Positions 23,947 through 32,425 are shown, counted from the first letter of the stretch. The stretch: 40,034 bases of DNA from LMUY01 sp964242925 (GCA_964242925.1 CAXTBW010000032.1:1-40034); one strand, 5' to 3'. Notes: generated from the sequence alone by a model not told the origin. Made by a program: numbers and translations.

Positions 23947-24786
23947 ATGATCACCGATTACGCGGCGCAGGTGCTCGACCGCTTCGGCGAGACCGTTGAC
24001 CCATCCTGGGCCACGCTGCCGGACGCGCCCGAAGTGGCCGCAATCCTCAATCGCCGAACGCATCGCAAGTACGCGGACCGTCCGGTGCCGGACGCGCTGG
24101 TCGGCCTGCTGTGCCGGGCGGCGCTGTCGGCCTCCGCGAAGTCGGACTACCAGCAGGCCTCCATCCTGCGCGTGCAGGACCCGGCCAAGCGCGCCGCCCT
24201 GGCCGCGCCGTTCCCCGCAATGCCGTGGATCGGCGATTCGCCCGTCTTCCTCGTGTTCCTCGGCGACGCCCGCCGGATGGAGCGCATCGGCGAGTTGCGC
24301 GGCCTGCCGACGGACAACGGAATCCTGGAAGGCTTTTTCAACGCCGCCGTGGACGCGGCGCTCGCGATGCAGACGTTCATCCTGGCCGCCGAAAGCGCCG
24401 GGCTGGGTTGCTGCCCGATCAGCGTCCTGCGCAACGAGCCGGCGACGGTGGGCGCCGTGCTCGGATTGCCGGACAAGGTGTTCCCCGTCGCCGGCCTGTG
24501 CGTCGGCTGGCCCGCCGCCGCCGGCCACCTCAGCATGCGCCTGCCGCCCGCCGTGACGCTGCACACGGACACCTATGACGACGGCGCCCTGCCCGCGGCG
24601 ATCGACGGCTACGATCGGGCGCGGGAGGCGCGCAACCGCACCCCGCGCGACAAGCAGCGCGCGCCGGCAAGGTTCGGCTACGCCGACGAGTACGGCTGGT
24701 CGCACGACAAGGCGCGGCAGTCCGCCCAGGGCGAGGGCGCCGCGTTCGGGCCCTGGCTGCGCGCCCACGGCTTCGATTTCACCTGA
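23947..24786 (+). CDS. Nitroreductase family FMN oxidoreductase
   Basis: The 279-residue protein fits the NfsA/Frp-like branch of nitroreductases. ILNRRTHRKYADRPVP at 33-48 is the start of the FMN-binding fold, SASAKSDYQQASILRV at 61-76 is the second phosphate/flavin loop, AAESAGLGCCPISVLRN near 152-168 is the flavin-binding glycine region, and LCVGWPA follows. It reduces nitro groups, quinones or free flavin with NAD(P)H. The ATG at 23947 is chosen because the open frame upstream lies inside a repeat. It is 12 bp before an ABC binding-protein gene and may supply reduced flavin or act on the imported compound (inference). Confidence 0.85.
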   Translation: MITDYAAQVLDRFGETVDPSWATLPDAPEVAAILNRRTHRKYADRPVPDALVGLLCRAALSASAKSDYQQASILRVQDPAKRAALAAPFPAMPWIGDSPVFLVFLGDARRMERIGELRGLPTDNGILEGFFNAAVDAALAMQTFILAAESAGLGCCPISVLRNEPATVGAVLGLPDKVFPVAGLCVGWPAAAGHLSMRLPPAVTLHTDTYDDGALPAAIDGYDRAREARNRTPRDKQRAPARFGYADEYGWSHDKARQSAQGEGAAFGPWLRAHGFDFT

Positions 24787-24798
24787 AGGAGACTTAGG

Positions 24799-25629
24799 AT
24801 GAGCCTGATCCGACCGACCCGCCGGGCCGTGCTTGCCGGCGCCGCCGCATCCACGTTGCTCCCCCGCTTCGGCCGTGCTGCGACGCTCGACGAGATCAAG
24901 AAGCGCGGCAACATGGAAGTCGCCACCGAGGACGACTACCGCCCGTTCGAGTTCGTCAAGGACGGCGTGCCGACGGGCTACGACACCGAGTTGCTGAAGT
25001 TGTTGCAGAAGCAGGCGCCGTTCAAGATCAACCAGGCGATCATCCCCTGGACCGGCCTGTTGCCCGGCGTTGACACGGGCAAATACGACGCCGCCGTCAC
25101 TGGCGCGCTCATCACCAAGGAACGCCAGGAGTTCCTCGACTACACCAGCCCGGTGTCGGACGCGACGATCTACTACGTCAAGCGCGCCAAGGATGCGAGC
25201 ATCAACAGCGTCGCCGACCTGAACGGCAAGACAGTCGGCGTGCAGGCCGGCAGCGCCATGTTGTCCGCGCTGCCGCAACTGGACGCGATGCTGCAGAAGA
25301 CCGGGGGCAAGCTGGGCAAGGTGGTGCAATACGTGTCCTACCCCGAGGCCTACCAGGACCTGGCGCTCGGCCGCACCGACTTCGTCACCAACACGATCAT
25401 CAACATGAACCTGCTGATCAAGGAGAAGCCCGGCGTCTTCACCCTCGGCCAGCCGGTCGCCGCGAAGACCTACATCGCTTGGGCGGTGAAGAAGGGCAAC
25501 ACCAGCGTGCTCGACTTCCTCAACACGTTCCTTATGGCGGAACGCAAAAGCGGCGAGATGTACAAGCTGCAGAAGGAGTGGCTCGGCCAGTCGTTCGAGG
25601 ACATGCCGGAACACTTCAGCATATCCTAA
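24799..25629 (+). CDS. Polar amino acid-type ABC transporter, periplasmic binding protein
   Basis: The 276-residue protein is an SBP_bac_3 (family 3) binding protein with a twin-arginine-like signal (PTRRAVLAGAAASTLLPRFG). The mature part begins LDEIKKRGNMEVATEDDYRPFEFV and continues with GYDTELLKLL, PWTGLLPGVDTGKYDAAVTG and TKERQEFLDYTSPVSDATIYYV, the ligand-binding motifs of the family. GGAGA lies 8-12 nt before ATG 24799. It is 12 bp after the nitroreductase and upstream of two permeases and an ATPase; the ligand is probably a small amino acid or amine. Confidence 0.93.
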   Translation: MSLIRPTRRAVLAGAAASTLLPRFGRAATLDEIKKRGNMEVATEDDYRPFEFVKDGVPTGYDTELLKLLQKQAPFKINQAIIPWTGLLPGVDTGKYDAAVTGALITKERQEFLDYTSPVSDATIYYVKRAKDASINSVADLNGKTVGVQAGSAMLSALPQLDAMLQKTGGKLGKVVQYVSYPEAYQDLALGRTDFVTNTIINMNLLIKEKPGVFTLGQPVAAKTYIAWAVKKGNTSVLDFLNTFLMAERKSGEMYKLQKEWLGQSFEDMPEHFSIS

Positions 25630-25670
25630 GTTGTCGGAACCTGATGCCATTGCCCCAAACATACCACCGC

Positions 25671-25766
25671 CATCGCGAGCCGCCGCTTGGCGGTGCGGCG
25701 ATCCAGGGGGCGGGCGCGGTGCCGGCGGGTGGATTGCTTCGTCGCAAGCGGTCCTTGCAATGACGA
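25671..25766. repeat. About 96-bp inverted-arm repeat (family G, copy 2) inside an ABC operon
   Basis: CATCGCGAGCCGCCGCTTGG and GGCGATCCAG on the left pair with GGATTGCTTCG and TTGCAATGACGAC on the right. It is in the 184-bp gap between the binding-protein and first permease genes and resembles copy 1 at 19486. Confidence 0.8.
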
Positions 25767-25813
25767 CATTCGCGGGGCGAGACAGTCAGCATTTTCGGCC
25801 GCTGGCATAGGCG

Positions 25814-26455
25814 ATGGATTGGGGCGACTGGATCAGCCTGCTCCGGGGCGCCGCCACGACCGTCGCGCTCTCGGTCGCGGCAATCGCCATCGGCTTGCCG
25901 GTCGGCCTCGGCCTCGCGCTGGTGCGCTGGCGCCGCGTGCCGGTCGCCAGCCGCGTGGTCGCCGTTCTGGTCAGCCTGCTGCGCGCGGCGCCCGCGGTCA
26001 CGCTCGGGCTGCTGGTGTTCTTCGCGCTGCCCACCATTGGCCTGTCCATCGAGCCGATCCCGGCCGCCATCGTGACGCTGACTTTGTCCACCTGCGCGTT
26101 CAACTGCGAGATCTGGCGCGGCGCGCTGGTGGACTTCCCGCGCGAGCAGATCGACGCCGCCATGTCGGTCGGCATGCCCGCGCGCACCCGGCTGTGGCGC
26201 ATCATCCTGCCGCAAGTGGCCCGCACCGCCCTGCCGGCGCTGGTCAACGAGATGACGCTGCTGGTGAAGGCCAGCCCCGCCGTCGCCGTATTGGGCGTGG
26301 TCGACATCACCCGCGCCGCCGTGCGCATCGGCTCCAACACCTACGAACCGTTGCCGCCATTCGCCGCCGCGCTGGTGCTCTACAGCCTAGTCGTGTTCGT
26401 ATTCGTGCTGGCGCAACGCCTGGCCGAGCGCCGTCGCCGGCTGGCTGCGCGCTGA
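25814..26455 (+). CDS. Polar amino acid-type ABC transporter permease (1)
   Basis: The 213-residue HisQ/HisM-type permease has about five membrane helices (near 15-37, 48-72, 83-100, 143-165, 180-200). The cytoplasmic loop FPREQIDAAMSVGMPARTRLWRIILPQ at 108-134 is the amino-acid-permease form of the EAA motif. Its stop overlaps the next permease start (TGATG). The ribosome site is weak. It should form a heterodimer with the next gene product. Confidence 0.92.
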   Translation: MDWGDWISLLRGAATTVALSVAAIAIGLPVGLGLALVRWRRVPVASRVVAVLVSLLRAAPAVTLGLLVFFALPTIGLSIEPIPAAIVTLTLSTCAFNCEIWRGALVDFPREQIDAAMSVGMPARTRLWRIILPQVARTALPALVNEMTLLVKASPAVAVLGVVDITRAAVRIGSNTYEPLPPFAAALVLYSLVVFVFVLAQRLAERRRRLAAR

Positions 26456-27111
26456 TGCTGCGGCAGTTCGGCATCGTCTGGGCCCACCGCGACCTGCTGA
26501 TCGACGGGTGCCTGCAGACCATCTGGCTGTCGCTGGCCGCCGCTGCCGGTTCGCTGCTGCTGGGCGCGTTGCTGGCGACGGTGCTGATGTCGCGCCGCGC
26601 GTTGCTGGCCACCGCCGGGGGGGTGCTGGTGGACATGATGCGCTGCGTGCCGTTCCTGCTGTTCGCCTACATCGTGTATTATGGCCTACCTTCGGTCGGG
26701 CTGGATTTCAGCAGCCTGCAATCCGGGTTGATCGCCCTGCTGATCTACAACACCGCCTACATGGCGGAGCTGATCCGCGGCGCCTGGCGCGGCCTGCCGG
26801 CGGAGACGATCGAGGCCGGGCACGCCTGCGGTTTCCACGGGTTGGGGCTGTTCCGCCGGGTGGTCCTGCCGCCGGTGATCTACGCGGCGGCGCCCAGCGT
26901 CGGCAACCAGGTGATCCAGATCATCAAGGACAGCGCCTTCCTGACCATCATTACGGTGGAGGAGCTGACGCACGCCGCAACCGTCATCCAGGCGACCTAC
27001 TTCCTGCCGTTCGCCTCGTTCATCTCCGCGCTAATGCTGTATTGGCTGATGTGCCTGGCGGTGGAGCAGGTGGTCGGCCGCGTCGGCGTCCGCGCGGCGT
27101 TGCGTCGGTGA
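26455..27111 (+). CDS. Polar amino acid-type ABC transporter permease (2)
   Basis: The 218-residue permease has membrane helices near 18-42, 53-76, 87-103, 150-170 and 185-208. The EAA-type loop GAWRGLPAETIEAGHACGFHGLGLFRRVVLPPV and the downstream SVGNQVIQIIKDSAFLTIITVEEL are typical of HisQ/HisM/ArtQ proteins. It overlaps the upstream stop by one base and the ATPase start by four (GTGA). Confidence 0.92.
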   Translation: MLRQFGIVWAHRDLLIDGCLQTIWLSLAAAAGSLLLGALLATVLMSRRALLATAGGVLVDMMRCVPFLLFAYIVYYGLPSVGLDFSSLQSGLIALLIYNTAYMAELIRGAWRGLPAETIEAGHACGFHGLGLFRRVVLPPVIYAAAPSVGNQVIQIIKDSAFLTIITVEELTHAATVIQATYFLPFASFISALMLYWLMCLAVEQVVGRVGVRAALRR

Positions 27112-27911
27112 CCGCTGTCCTGGAAGCGGCCGGCTTAGGTAAAAGCTACAACGGCCAGATGGTGCTCGACGGGATCAACCTCGAGGTGCACCGCGGCGAG
27201 ACGGTCTGCGTGCTCGGCCCGTCCGGCTCCGGCAAGTCCACCCTGCTGCGCTGCCTGAACTGGCTGGAGACGCCCGATGCCGGCACTGTGCGCCTGGCGG
27301 GTGAGCGGATCGGCATGATGCAAGGCGGTCATGTGCGGATGGGCGACGCGGCGTTGTCGCGCATGCGCACCCGCATCGGCTTCGTGTTCCAGCATTTTGC
27401 GCTGTGGCCGCATCTGACCGTGCTGGGCAACCTCATGGCGGCGCCGTTGCACGTCCAGCGCCGGCCGCGGCGGGAGGTGGAGGCGGAAGCGCGTGAATTG
27501 CTGCGCAAGGTGGGCCTGGCCGACAAGGCGGACGCGTTCCCCGCGCGTTTGTCTGGCGGCCAGAAGCAACGCGTGGGCATCGCGCGCGCCCTGGCGATGA
27601 AGCCGGAGCTGGTGCTGTTCGACGAGCCGACCAGCGCGCTGGATCCGGAGCTGGTTGGCGAGGTGCTGGTGGTGATGCGCGAGCTGGCCGCGGAAGGCAT
27701 GACGATGGTGGTGGTGACGCACGAGATGGGTTTTGCCCGCGACGCCGCGAGCCGGATCGTGTTCATCGATCGCGGACGCGTTGTGGAGACAGGCACGCCG
27801 GAGGAGTTCTTCACCCGGCCCAGCACGGAGCGCGCCCGGCAGTTCCTGCTCCGCTACGCCTCTTCCCCCTCTCCCGCTGGCGGGAGAGGGCCCCATGGCA
27901 AGGGCGCCTAA
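27108..27911 (+). CDS. Polar amino acid-type ABC transporter ATPase with repeat-derived tail
   Basis: The 267-residue GlnQ/HisP-type ATPase has Walker A GPSGSGKST at 37-45, the Q-loop FQHFALWPHLTV, the signature LSGGQKQR at 148-155, Walker B LVLFDEP at 168-174 and the H-loop VTHEMGFA (His205). It starts at GTG 27108, overlapping the permease stop. HisP-type proteins usually end shortly after the R-x-F-L-x-x segment at about 245-251; here 16 further residues (SSPSPAGGRGPHGKGA) are coded by a family A palindromic repeat. The native stop has therefore probably been lost. Its stop overlaps the convergent binding-protein gene. Confidence 0.93.
   Translation: MTAVLEAAGLGKSYNGQMVLDGINLEVHRGETVCVLGPSGSGKSTLLRCLNWLETPDAGTVRLAGERIGMMQGGHVRMGDAALSRMRTRIGFVFQHFALWPHLTVLGNLMAAPLHVQRRPRREVEAEARELLRKVGLADKADAFPARLSGGQKQRVGIARALAMKPELVLFDEPTSALDPELVGEVLVVMRELAAEGMTMVVVTHEMGFARDAASRIVFIDRGRVVETGTPEEFFTRPSTERARQFLLRYASSPSPAGGRGPHGKGA
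27868..27891. repeat. Family A palindromic repeat within the ATPase 3' end
   Basis: A perfect 11-bp stem (27868-27878 with 27881-27891, loop TG) is inside the coding sequence. Preceding bases TCTTCCCCCTCTCCC are identical to those in the repeat at the end of the M20 gene at 29520. Confidence 0.9.
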
Positions 27912-29488
27912 GCCGGGGCGATGTTCCAGAACGTGGCGAATCCGTCGTTCATCCCGTTGAGCCGGTTGGTCCGGTACGCCGTCGGCTGCAGATACTGCCC
28001 GAGCGGAAAATACGGCACCTGATCCATCGCTTCCACCTGGATGGCCTCGCACAGCGCCTTCTGCTGCGCCACGTCGGTCGCCACCAGCCACTCCTGCCGC
28101 ATCGCCTCCAGCTTCGGGTCGTTCGACCAACCGGGCCACCCCGCCTCCCCGTTGCCGCGCAGCGCGATGTGCCCGGCGGGGTTGCTCCAATCCAGTCCGG
28201 CCCACCCGGTCACGAAACACGACCACCCGCCCGCGTCCACCGGCTGCTTGCTATTGCGGCGCTGGAGCATCGTCCCCCAATCGGTCGCCACGTAGTCCAC
28301 GTTCATCCCGATGCTCTTCATCGTGTCCGCGGCGACGTCGGCCATCGCCTTCAACGTCACGTAGTCGGTCGGCGACAGCAGCACGACGCGCTCGCCCTTG
28401 TAGCCGGCGTCCTTCAGTTCCTGCCGAACGCGAGCCAGGTCGCGCGGGCCTTCCAACGGCGCCAGCCCGGCGTTGCTGGCCATCGGCGTGCCCGGCCCGA
28501 AGAAGCCGAGCGGCGTGTGCGCCAACGCCGGGTCGGGCGTGATCGCCTGCATGAAGTTGGCCTGGTCGATCGCATGCAGCACGGCGCGGCGGACCGCCGG
28601 GTTGTTGAACGGCGGCTGCAGATGGTTCGGCCGCATCATCTCCACCAGCCCCGTCGGGTCCGGCAGGGACACGCGGATGTTGCGGTCGCGCTTCAGCAGG
28701 TCCAGCAGGTCCAGCGCCGGGTATTCCCACCAATCTTGCTCCCCCGCCTGCAACGCGCCGGCGGCGGTCGCGGCGTCGGGGATCGTGGCCCACTCCACCC
28801 GGTCGAAATGCACGATCTTCGGCCCGGCGGTCCAGCTCACGGCGCCGCCCTCGCGCGGCACGTAGGCCTCGTTCTTCACGTAGACGTTGCGCGCGCCCAC
28901 CACGCGTTCACCGGGCACGAAGCGGAACGGCCCGGAGCCGACCATCTCGGTGACTTGCGTGAAGGCGTCCGTGTTGGCCAGCCGCTCCGGCATCATCGCG
29001 GGCATCGGCGACGCGGCCTTGCCCAACGCCGCCGGCAGCAGCGGGAAGGCGTGCTTCAGCCGGAAGTTCAGCGTGCGGTCATCGGGCGTGGACAGCTCGT
29101 CGGTGGCGGCAATGAGAGCGTCGCCCAGCGCGTCCCGCTTGGCCCAGCGGCGGATGCTGGCGGCGCAGTCCCGCGCCAGCACCGGCGTGCCGTCGTGCCA
29201 TTTCAGCCCGGGGCGCAGGGTGAGCGTCCAACGCTTGCCGTCGTCCTCGATCGTATGGCCCGCGACCATCTGCGGCTGCGGCGCGAAGCTGGCGTCCTGC
29301 GCGTAGAGCGTGTCGAACACCATGTAGCCGTGGTTGCGGGTGACGTACGCCGTGGTCCAGTGCGGGTCGAGGAACGACAGGTCGATCTGCGGGATGAACT
29401 TCAACGTCGTGGCGGTCGCCGCGCGAACCAGCGCCGGGCGGGCGAGCGGCGCGGCGCCAAGGCCGGCTAGCAACGTGCGTCGTTTCAC
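27908..29488 (-). CDS. ABC transporter binding protein, peptide/nickel type (SBP_bac_5)
   Basis: The 526-residue protein has an export signal (MKRRTLLAGLGAAPLARPAL, twin-arginine-like) and the family 5 layout: LDPHWTTAYVTRNHGYMVFDTLY at about 38-60, GKRWTLTLRPGLKWHDGTPV near 88-107, GSGPFRFV, and PFNNPAVRRAVLHAIDQANFM (near 300-322), all DppA/OppA-like. No permeases or ATPases of the Dpp type are in the window, so it is an orphan or serves a distant transporter. It starts at GTG 29488 with GAAAGAG 10-16 nt upstream and overlaps the convergent ATPase stop by 4 bp. Confidence 0.9.
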   Translation of the reverse strand: MKRRTLLAGLGAAPLARPALVRAATATTLKFIPQIDLSFLDPHWTTAYVTRNHGYMVFDTLYAQDASFAPQPQMVAGHTIEDDGKRWTLTLRPGLKWHDGTPVLARDCAASIRRWAKRDALGDALIAATDELSTPDDRTLNFRLKHAFPLLPAALGKAASPMPAMMPERLANTDAFTQVTEMVGSGPFRFVPGERVVGARNVYVKNEAYVPREGGAVSWTAGPKIVHFDRVEWATIPDAATAAGALQAGEQDWWEYPALDLLDLLKRDRNIRVSLPDPTGLVEMMRPNHLQPPFNNPAVRRAVLHAIDQANFMQAITPDPALAHTPLGFFGPGTPMASNAGLAPLEGPRDLARVRQELKDAGYKGERVVLLSPTDYVTLKAMADVAADTMKSIGMNVDYVATDWGTMLQRRNSKQPVDAGGWSCFVTGWAGLDWSNPAGHIALRGNGEAGWPGWSNDPKLEAMRQEWLVATDVAQQKALCEAIQVEAMDQVPYFPLGQYLQPTAYRTNRLNGMNDGFATFWNIAPA

Positions 29489-29516
29489 TTGCGGCTCTTT
29501 CTTGTTGCGCTGGCCA

Positions 29517-30827
29517 TTACCCTCCCCCAGAGGGAGAGGGGGAAGACAGCTCCTGCACGCCGCACCAGTCGGCGACGAAACAGGCGATGCTCAGCGTGAT
29601 CCGCTGCAGCGTCGGCAGGTGCGCGCGTTCGTCGAACCCGTGGTGGTTCTCGCCGCGCGGGCCGTAGCACAGCGCCGGCATGTGGTGGTACAGCCCGTAG
29701 AACCGCGTGTCGTTCACCGCGGTCGAGCGGCGCTCCTCCATCTCGGCGCCGAACACGGCGCGGTGCGCGGCGGCCAGCACTTGCTCCGCCTCACTGCCCG
29801 GGTCGAGCACGTAGCCGTCCGCCATGAAGCCGTTCCACACGATCTCCGGCGGGTTGTTCGCCATGAAACCGTCCGCCCGCGCCGCCGCGGCCACGCAACG
29901 CTGCACGCCCTCCCGCGCGTCCGCCAGGCTGGCGCCCGGCAGCAGGCCGATGCGGCAATCCACCTCGCACCAGGCCGGCGTGCTGCTGGCCCAGTCGCCG
30001 CCGCGGATCACGCCGGGGTTGAACTTGATCGGGTCCGCGATCCCGCCAAACCACTTGTCCGCCCGCGCCGCCTCGTTCAGCGCGACGGTGTGCGCCTGCA
30101 GCGCCTGGATCAACTGGAACGCCGACATGATCGCGTTGCTGCCCGCCTGCGCCTGCGCGACGTGCACGGGAATTCCGCGCACCCTTAGGCGGAACCACAT
30201 GACCCCGACATGCGCCCGCGTGATCGTGCCGTCGGTCGGCTCCGGGATCAGCGCCGCCTCGGCCCGGTAGCCGCGCGCCAGGGTCGACAGCGCGCCGTTG
30301 CCGGTGCATTCCTCCTCGGTGACGCATTGGACGTGCACGTCCGCCGCCGGCGCCAACCCCGCGTCGCGGATCGCGTCCAGCGCGAACACCATCGCCGACA
30401 CGCCCTGCTTCATGTCCCCGGCGCCGCGGCCGTTCATCCAGCCCTCGCGCAGCGCCGGCTCGTACGGCGGCGTCGCCCACATGTCGGCCGGCCCGGTCGG
30501 CACCACGTCCACGTGCCCTTGGATGATAAGGCTGCGCCCGGTCGGCGCGGCGGCGCGGCGCGTGCCAACCACCTGCACGTTGCGGCTGTAATCCGTGTCC
30601 ATCACCGGGCTGAACCCGGGCAGGTTCGTCATGTCGATTTCGGCCAGCGTGTAGCGGTCCACGCTGTAGCCGCGCGCGGCGAGCTGCCGCGCCATCCAGT
30701 CCTGCAACGGCGCCTCGTCGCCGCGGGTGGACGGGAAGCGCACCAGCTCCGCCAGGAACTCGGTCTGCCGCGCGAACCCGGCCTCGACCGCGCCGCGCAG
30801 GCGTTCCAACAGGGCGGCATCAGGCAT
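29517..30827 (-). CDS. M20 family metallopeptidase (ArgE/DapE/carboxypeptidase G2-like)
   Basis: The 436-residue enzyme has the di-zinc site pattern: His105 and Asp107 in IIQGHVDVVP, Asp138 in GRGAGDMKQG, the catalytic Glu171/172 in CVTEEECTG, Glu196 in IPEPTDG, and a C-terminal His in ENHHGFDERAH. The central dimerisation domain is present (about 205-330). It removes an acyl, succinyl or amino-acid group from an amide. The last ten residues (LSSPSPSGGG) come from a family A repeat. ATG 30827 is preferred; a TTG at 30833 is also well placed behind GGAGGAG. It lies 29 bp after the GMC stop and may share its operon. Confidence 0.88.
   Translation of the reverse strand: MPDAALLERLRGAVEAGFARQTEFLAELVRFPSTRGDEAPLQDWMARQLAARGYSVDRYTLAEIDMTNLPGFSPVMDTDYSRNVQVVGTRRAAAPTGRSLIIQGHVDVVPTGPADMWATPPYEPALREGWMNGRGAGDMKQGVSAMVFALDAIRDAGLAPAADVHVQCVTEEECTGNGALSTLARGYRAEAALIPEPTDGTITRAHVGVMWFRLRVRGIPVHVAQAQAGSNAIMSAFQLIQALQAHTVALNEAARADKWFGGIADPIKFNPGVIRGGDWASSTPAWCEVDCRIGLLPGASLADAREGVQRCVAAAARADGFMANNPPEIVWNGFMADGYVLDPGSEAEQVLAAAHRAVFGAEMEERRSTAVNDTRFYGLYHHMPALCYGPRGENHHGFDERAHLPTLQRITLSIACFVADWCGVQELSSPSPSGGG
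29520..29547. repeat. Degenerate family A repeat in the M20 gene 3' end
   Basis: On the minus strand TCTTCCCCCTCTCCC is followed by TCTGGGGGAGGG and the stop TAA. The stem is shorter than in other copies. Confidence 0.65.
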
Positions 30828-30856
30828 TCGCAACTCTCCTCCGGGCAGCCGCCACG

Positions 30857-32425
30857 CTAGGGCCGGCCGCGCAACGTGTCAGCCATCTTCTCGGCCATCG
30901 CCACCGTGGTCAGGTGCGTGTTGGCGCGAGGGACCTCCGGCATCACCGAGGCGTCGATCACGCGCAGCCCGGTGCAGCCGATCACCCGGCATTGGGGGTC
31001 CACCACTGCGCGGGGGTCCGCCGCGTCGCCCATGCGGCAGGTCCCGCTCGCGTGTTGCGCGTCTGAGCATTCGGCCATCAGCCACTCGTCGAGCGCCGCA
31101 TCGTCCAGCGCGTCGGCCATCGACACGCCCGACGCGCCGTAATCGACCCGGTCCGTGATGTCGGCGACGGCCGGGTGCAGGCAGATCTCCCGCAGCCGCC
31201 GCGCGCCGTCCCGCAGGCGCACAAGGTCGCGCGGGTCGGTCAGCATGCGTTCCTCGATGGCCGGGTCGATGGCCGGGTCGGCGGTGGTGATGCGCACGTG
31301 GCCCTGGCTAAACGCCTGGTAGACCGACACCGCGAGCCGCCCGCGCGCGCCCTCTGGCGCGCCTTGCTGCAGCAGCGCGCCCGCGAAATTGCCGGCGATC
31401 ATGATCATGTCGTTGTCGCCGGCGCCCGCGAGGCCCGAGCCGTAGCGCAGGCAGCAATTGGTGTGGCGGTGCGCCAGCGTGCCCACCCGCGCGTCCGGTT
31501 TCAGATGCAGCAGCGCGCCGACGATCGGGTGGTCCAGCAGGTTCTCGCCCACCGGACGGTCCGCCACGACTTGGATGCCCAGCCGGGTGAGCAGCGCCGC
31601 GGCGCCCACGCCGCTGCGTTGCAGGATGGCCGGCGAGTGGATCGCGCCTGCGCACAGGATCACCTCCCGCGTCGCCCGCGGCGTCTGCACGGCGCCGCCG
31701 GCGCGCACGCGGACCCCGGCGGCGTGCGGCCGGTTGCCCTCCATGTGCAATGCTTCCACCAGCGCGTCGCCGACGATGGTCAGGTTGGCCCGGCCCCGCG
31801 CCGGCTCCAGGTAGCCGTCGTTGGTCGACACCCGCTGGCCGGCCACGCTGTTGATCGCGAACGGCGACGCCCCGGCGCCCTCCGGCGCATTGTGGTCGGC
31901 GCACCAGCCGTAGCCGAGGCCCAGCGCCGCGTCCCGCAACGCGCGGTCCACGCTGCCCCAGGCCTCGATCGGCGCGCGGTAGACCGGGATCGGCCCGCTG
32001 TCGCCGTGATACGGCAGGGCGCCGAAGTTCACGTCCGTCTCCAGCTTGCGGAAATACGGCAGCATGTTTGCCCAGCCCCAGCCGGCGCAGCCCGCCGCCG
32101 CCCAGCGCTCGAAATCGTCCGGCACGCCGCGGATCGCGATCTGCCCGTTGATGGTGGAGCTGCCGCCCATCGCCCGCCCGCGCCAAAGCAGCCGCGGCGC
32201 CTGCGTCTCGGTGCGCCGGGCCAGCAGCAACGGCCAGCGGTAGTCGTCGTCGGCGATGGCGCGCATCGGGTTGGGGATGCGCAGATGGTCCGGCGTGTCG
32301 GCGGTGCGCATGTCCCGCCCGGCTTCCAGCAACAGCACGCGGATGGCCGGGTCCTCGCTCAGCCGCGCCGCCAGCACCGCGCCGGCGGACCCGGCGCCCA
32401 CGATGATGTAGTCGTATTCCGTCAT
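30857..32425 (-). CDS. GMC family FAD-dependent oxidoreductase (choline dehydrogenase-like)
   Basis: The 522-residue protein has the FAD-binding motif GAGSAG at 10-15, the GMC signature 1 near 82-100 (RGRAMGGSSTINGQIAIRG), LLEAGRD at 32-38, signature 2 region GAIHSPAILQRSGVG (near 260-275), and the active-site His458 in DAQHASGTCRMG with His504 in RANTHLTT. It oxidises a primary alcohol, probably to an aldehyde, using FAD. ATG 32425 is chosen because the dinucleotide fold starts immediately after it; an open frame to 32809 is antisense to the next gene. It is divergent from the first FMN monooxygenase with 71 bp between starts. Confidence 0.92.
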   Translation of the reverse strand: MTEYDYIIVGAGSAGAVLAARLSEDPAIRVLLLEAGRDMRTADTPDHLRIPNPMRAIADDDYRWPLLLARRTETQAPRLLWRGRAMGGSSTINGQIAIRGVPDDFERWAAAGCAGWGWANMLPYFRKLETDVNFGALPYHGDSGPIPVYRAPIEAWGSVDRALRDAALGLGYGWCADHNAPEGAGASPFAINSVAGQRVSTNDGYLEPARGRANLTIVGDALVEALHMEGNRPHAAGVRVRAGGAVQTPRATREVILCAGAIHSPAILQRSGVGAAALLTRLGIQVVADRPVGENLLDHPIVGALLHLKPDARVGTLAHRHTNCCLRYGSGLAGAGDNDMIMIAGNFAGALLQQGAPEGARGRLAVSVYQAFSQGHVRITTADPAIDPAIEERMLTDPRDLVRLRDGARRLREICLHPAVADITDRVDYGASGVSMADALDDAALDEWLMAECSDAQHASGTCRMGDAADPRAVVDPQCRVIGCTGLRVIDASVMPEVPRANTHLTTVAMAEKMADTLRGRP

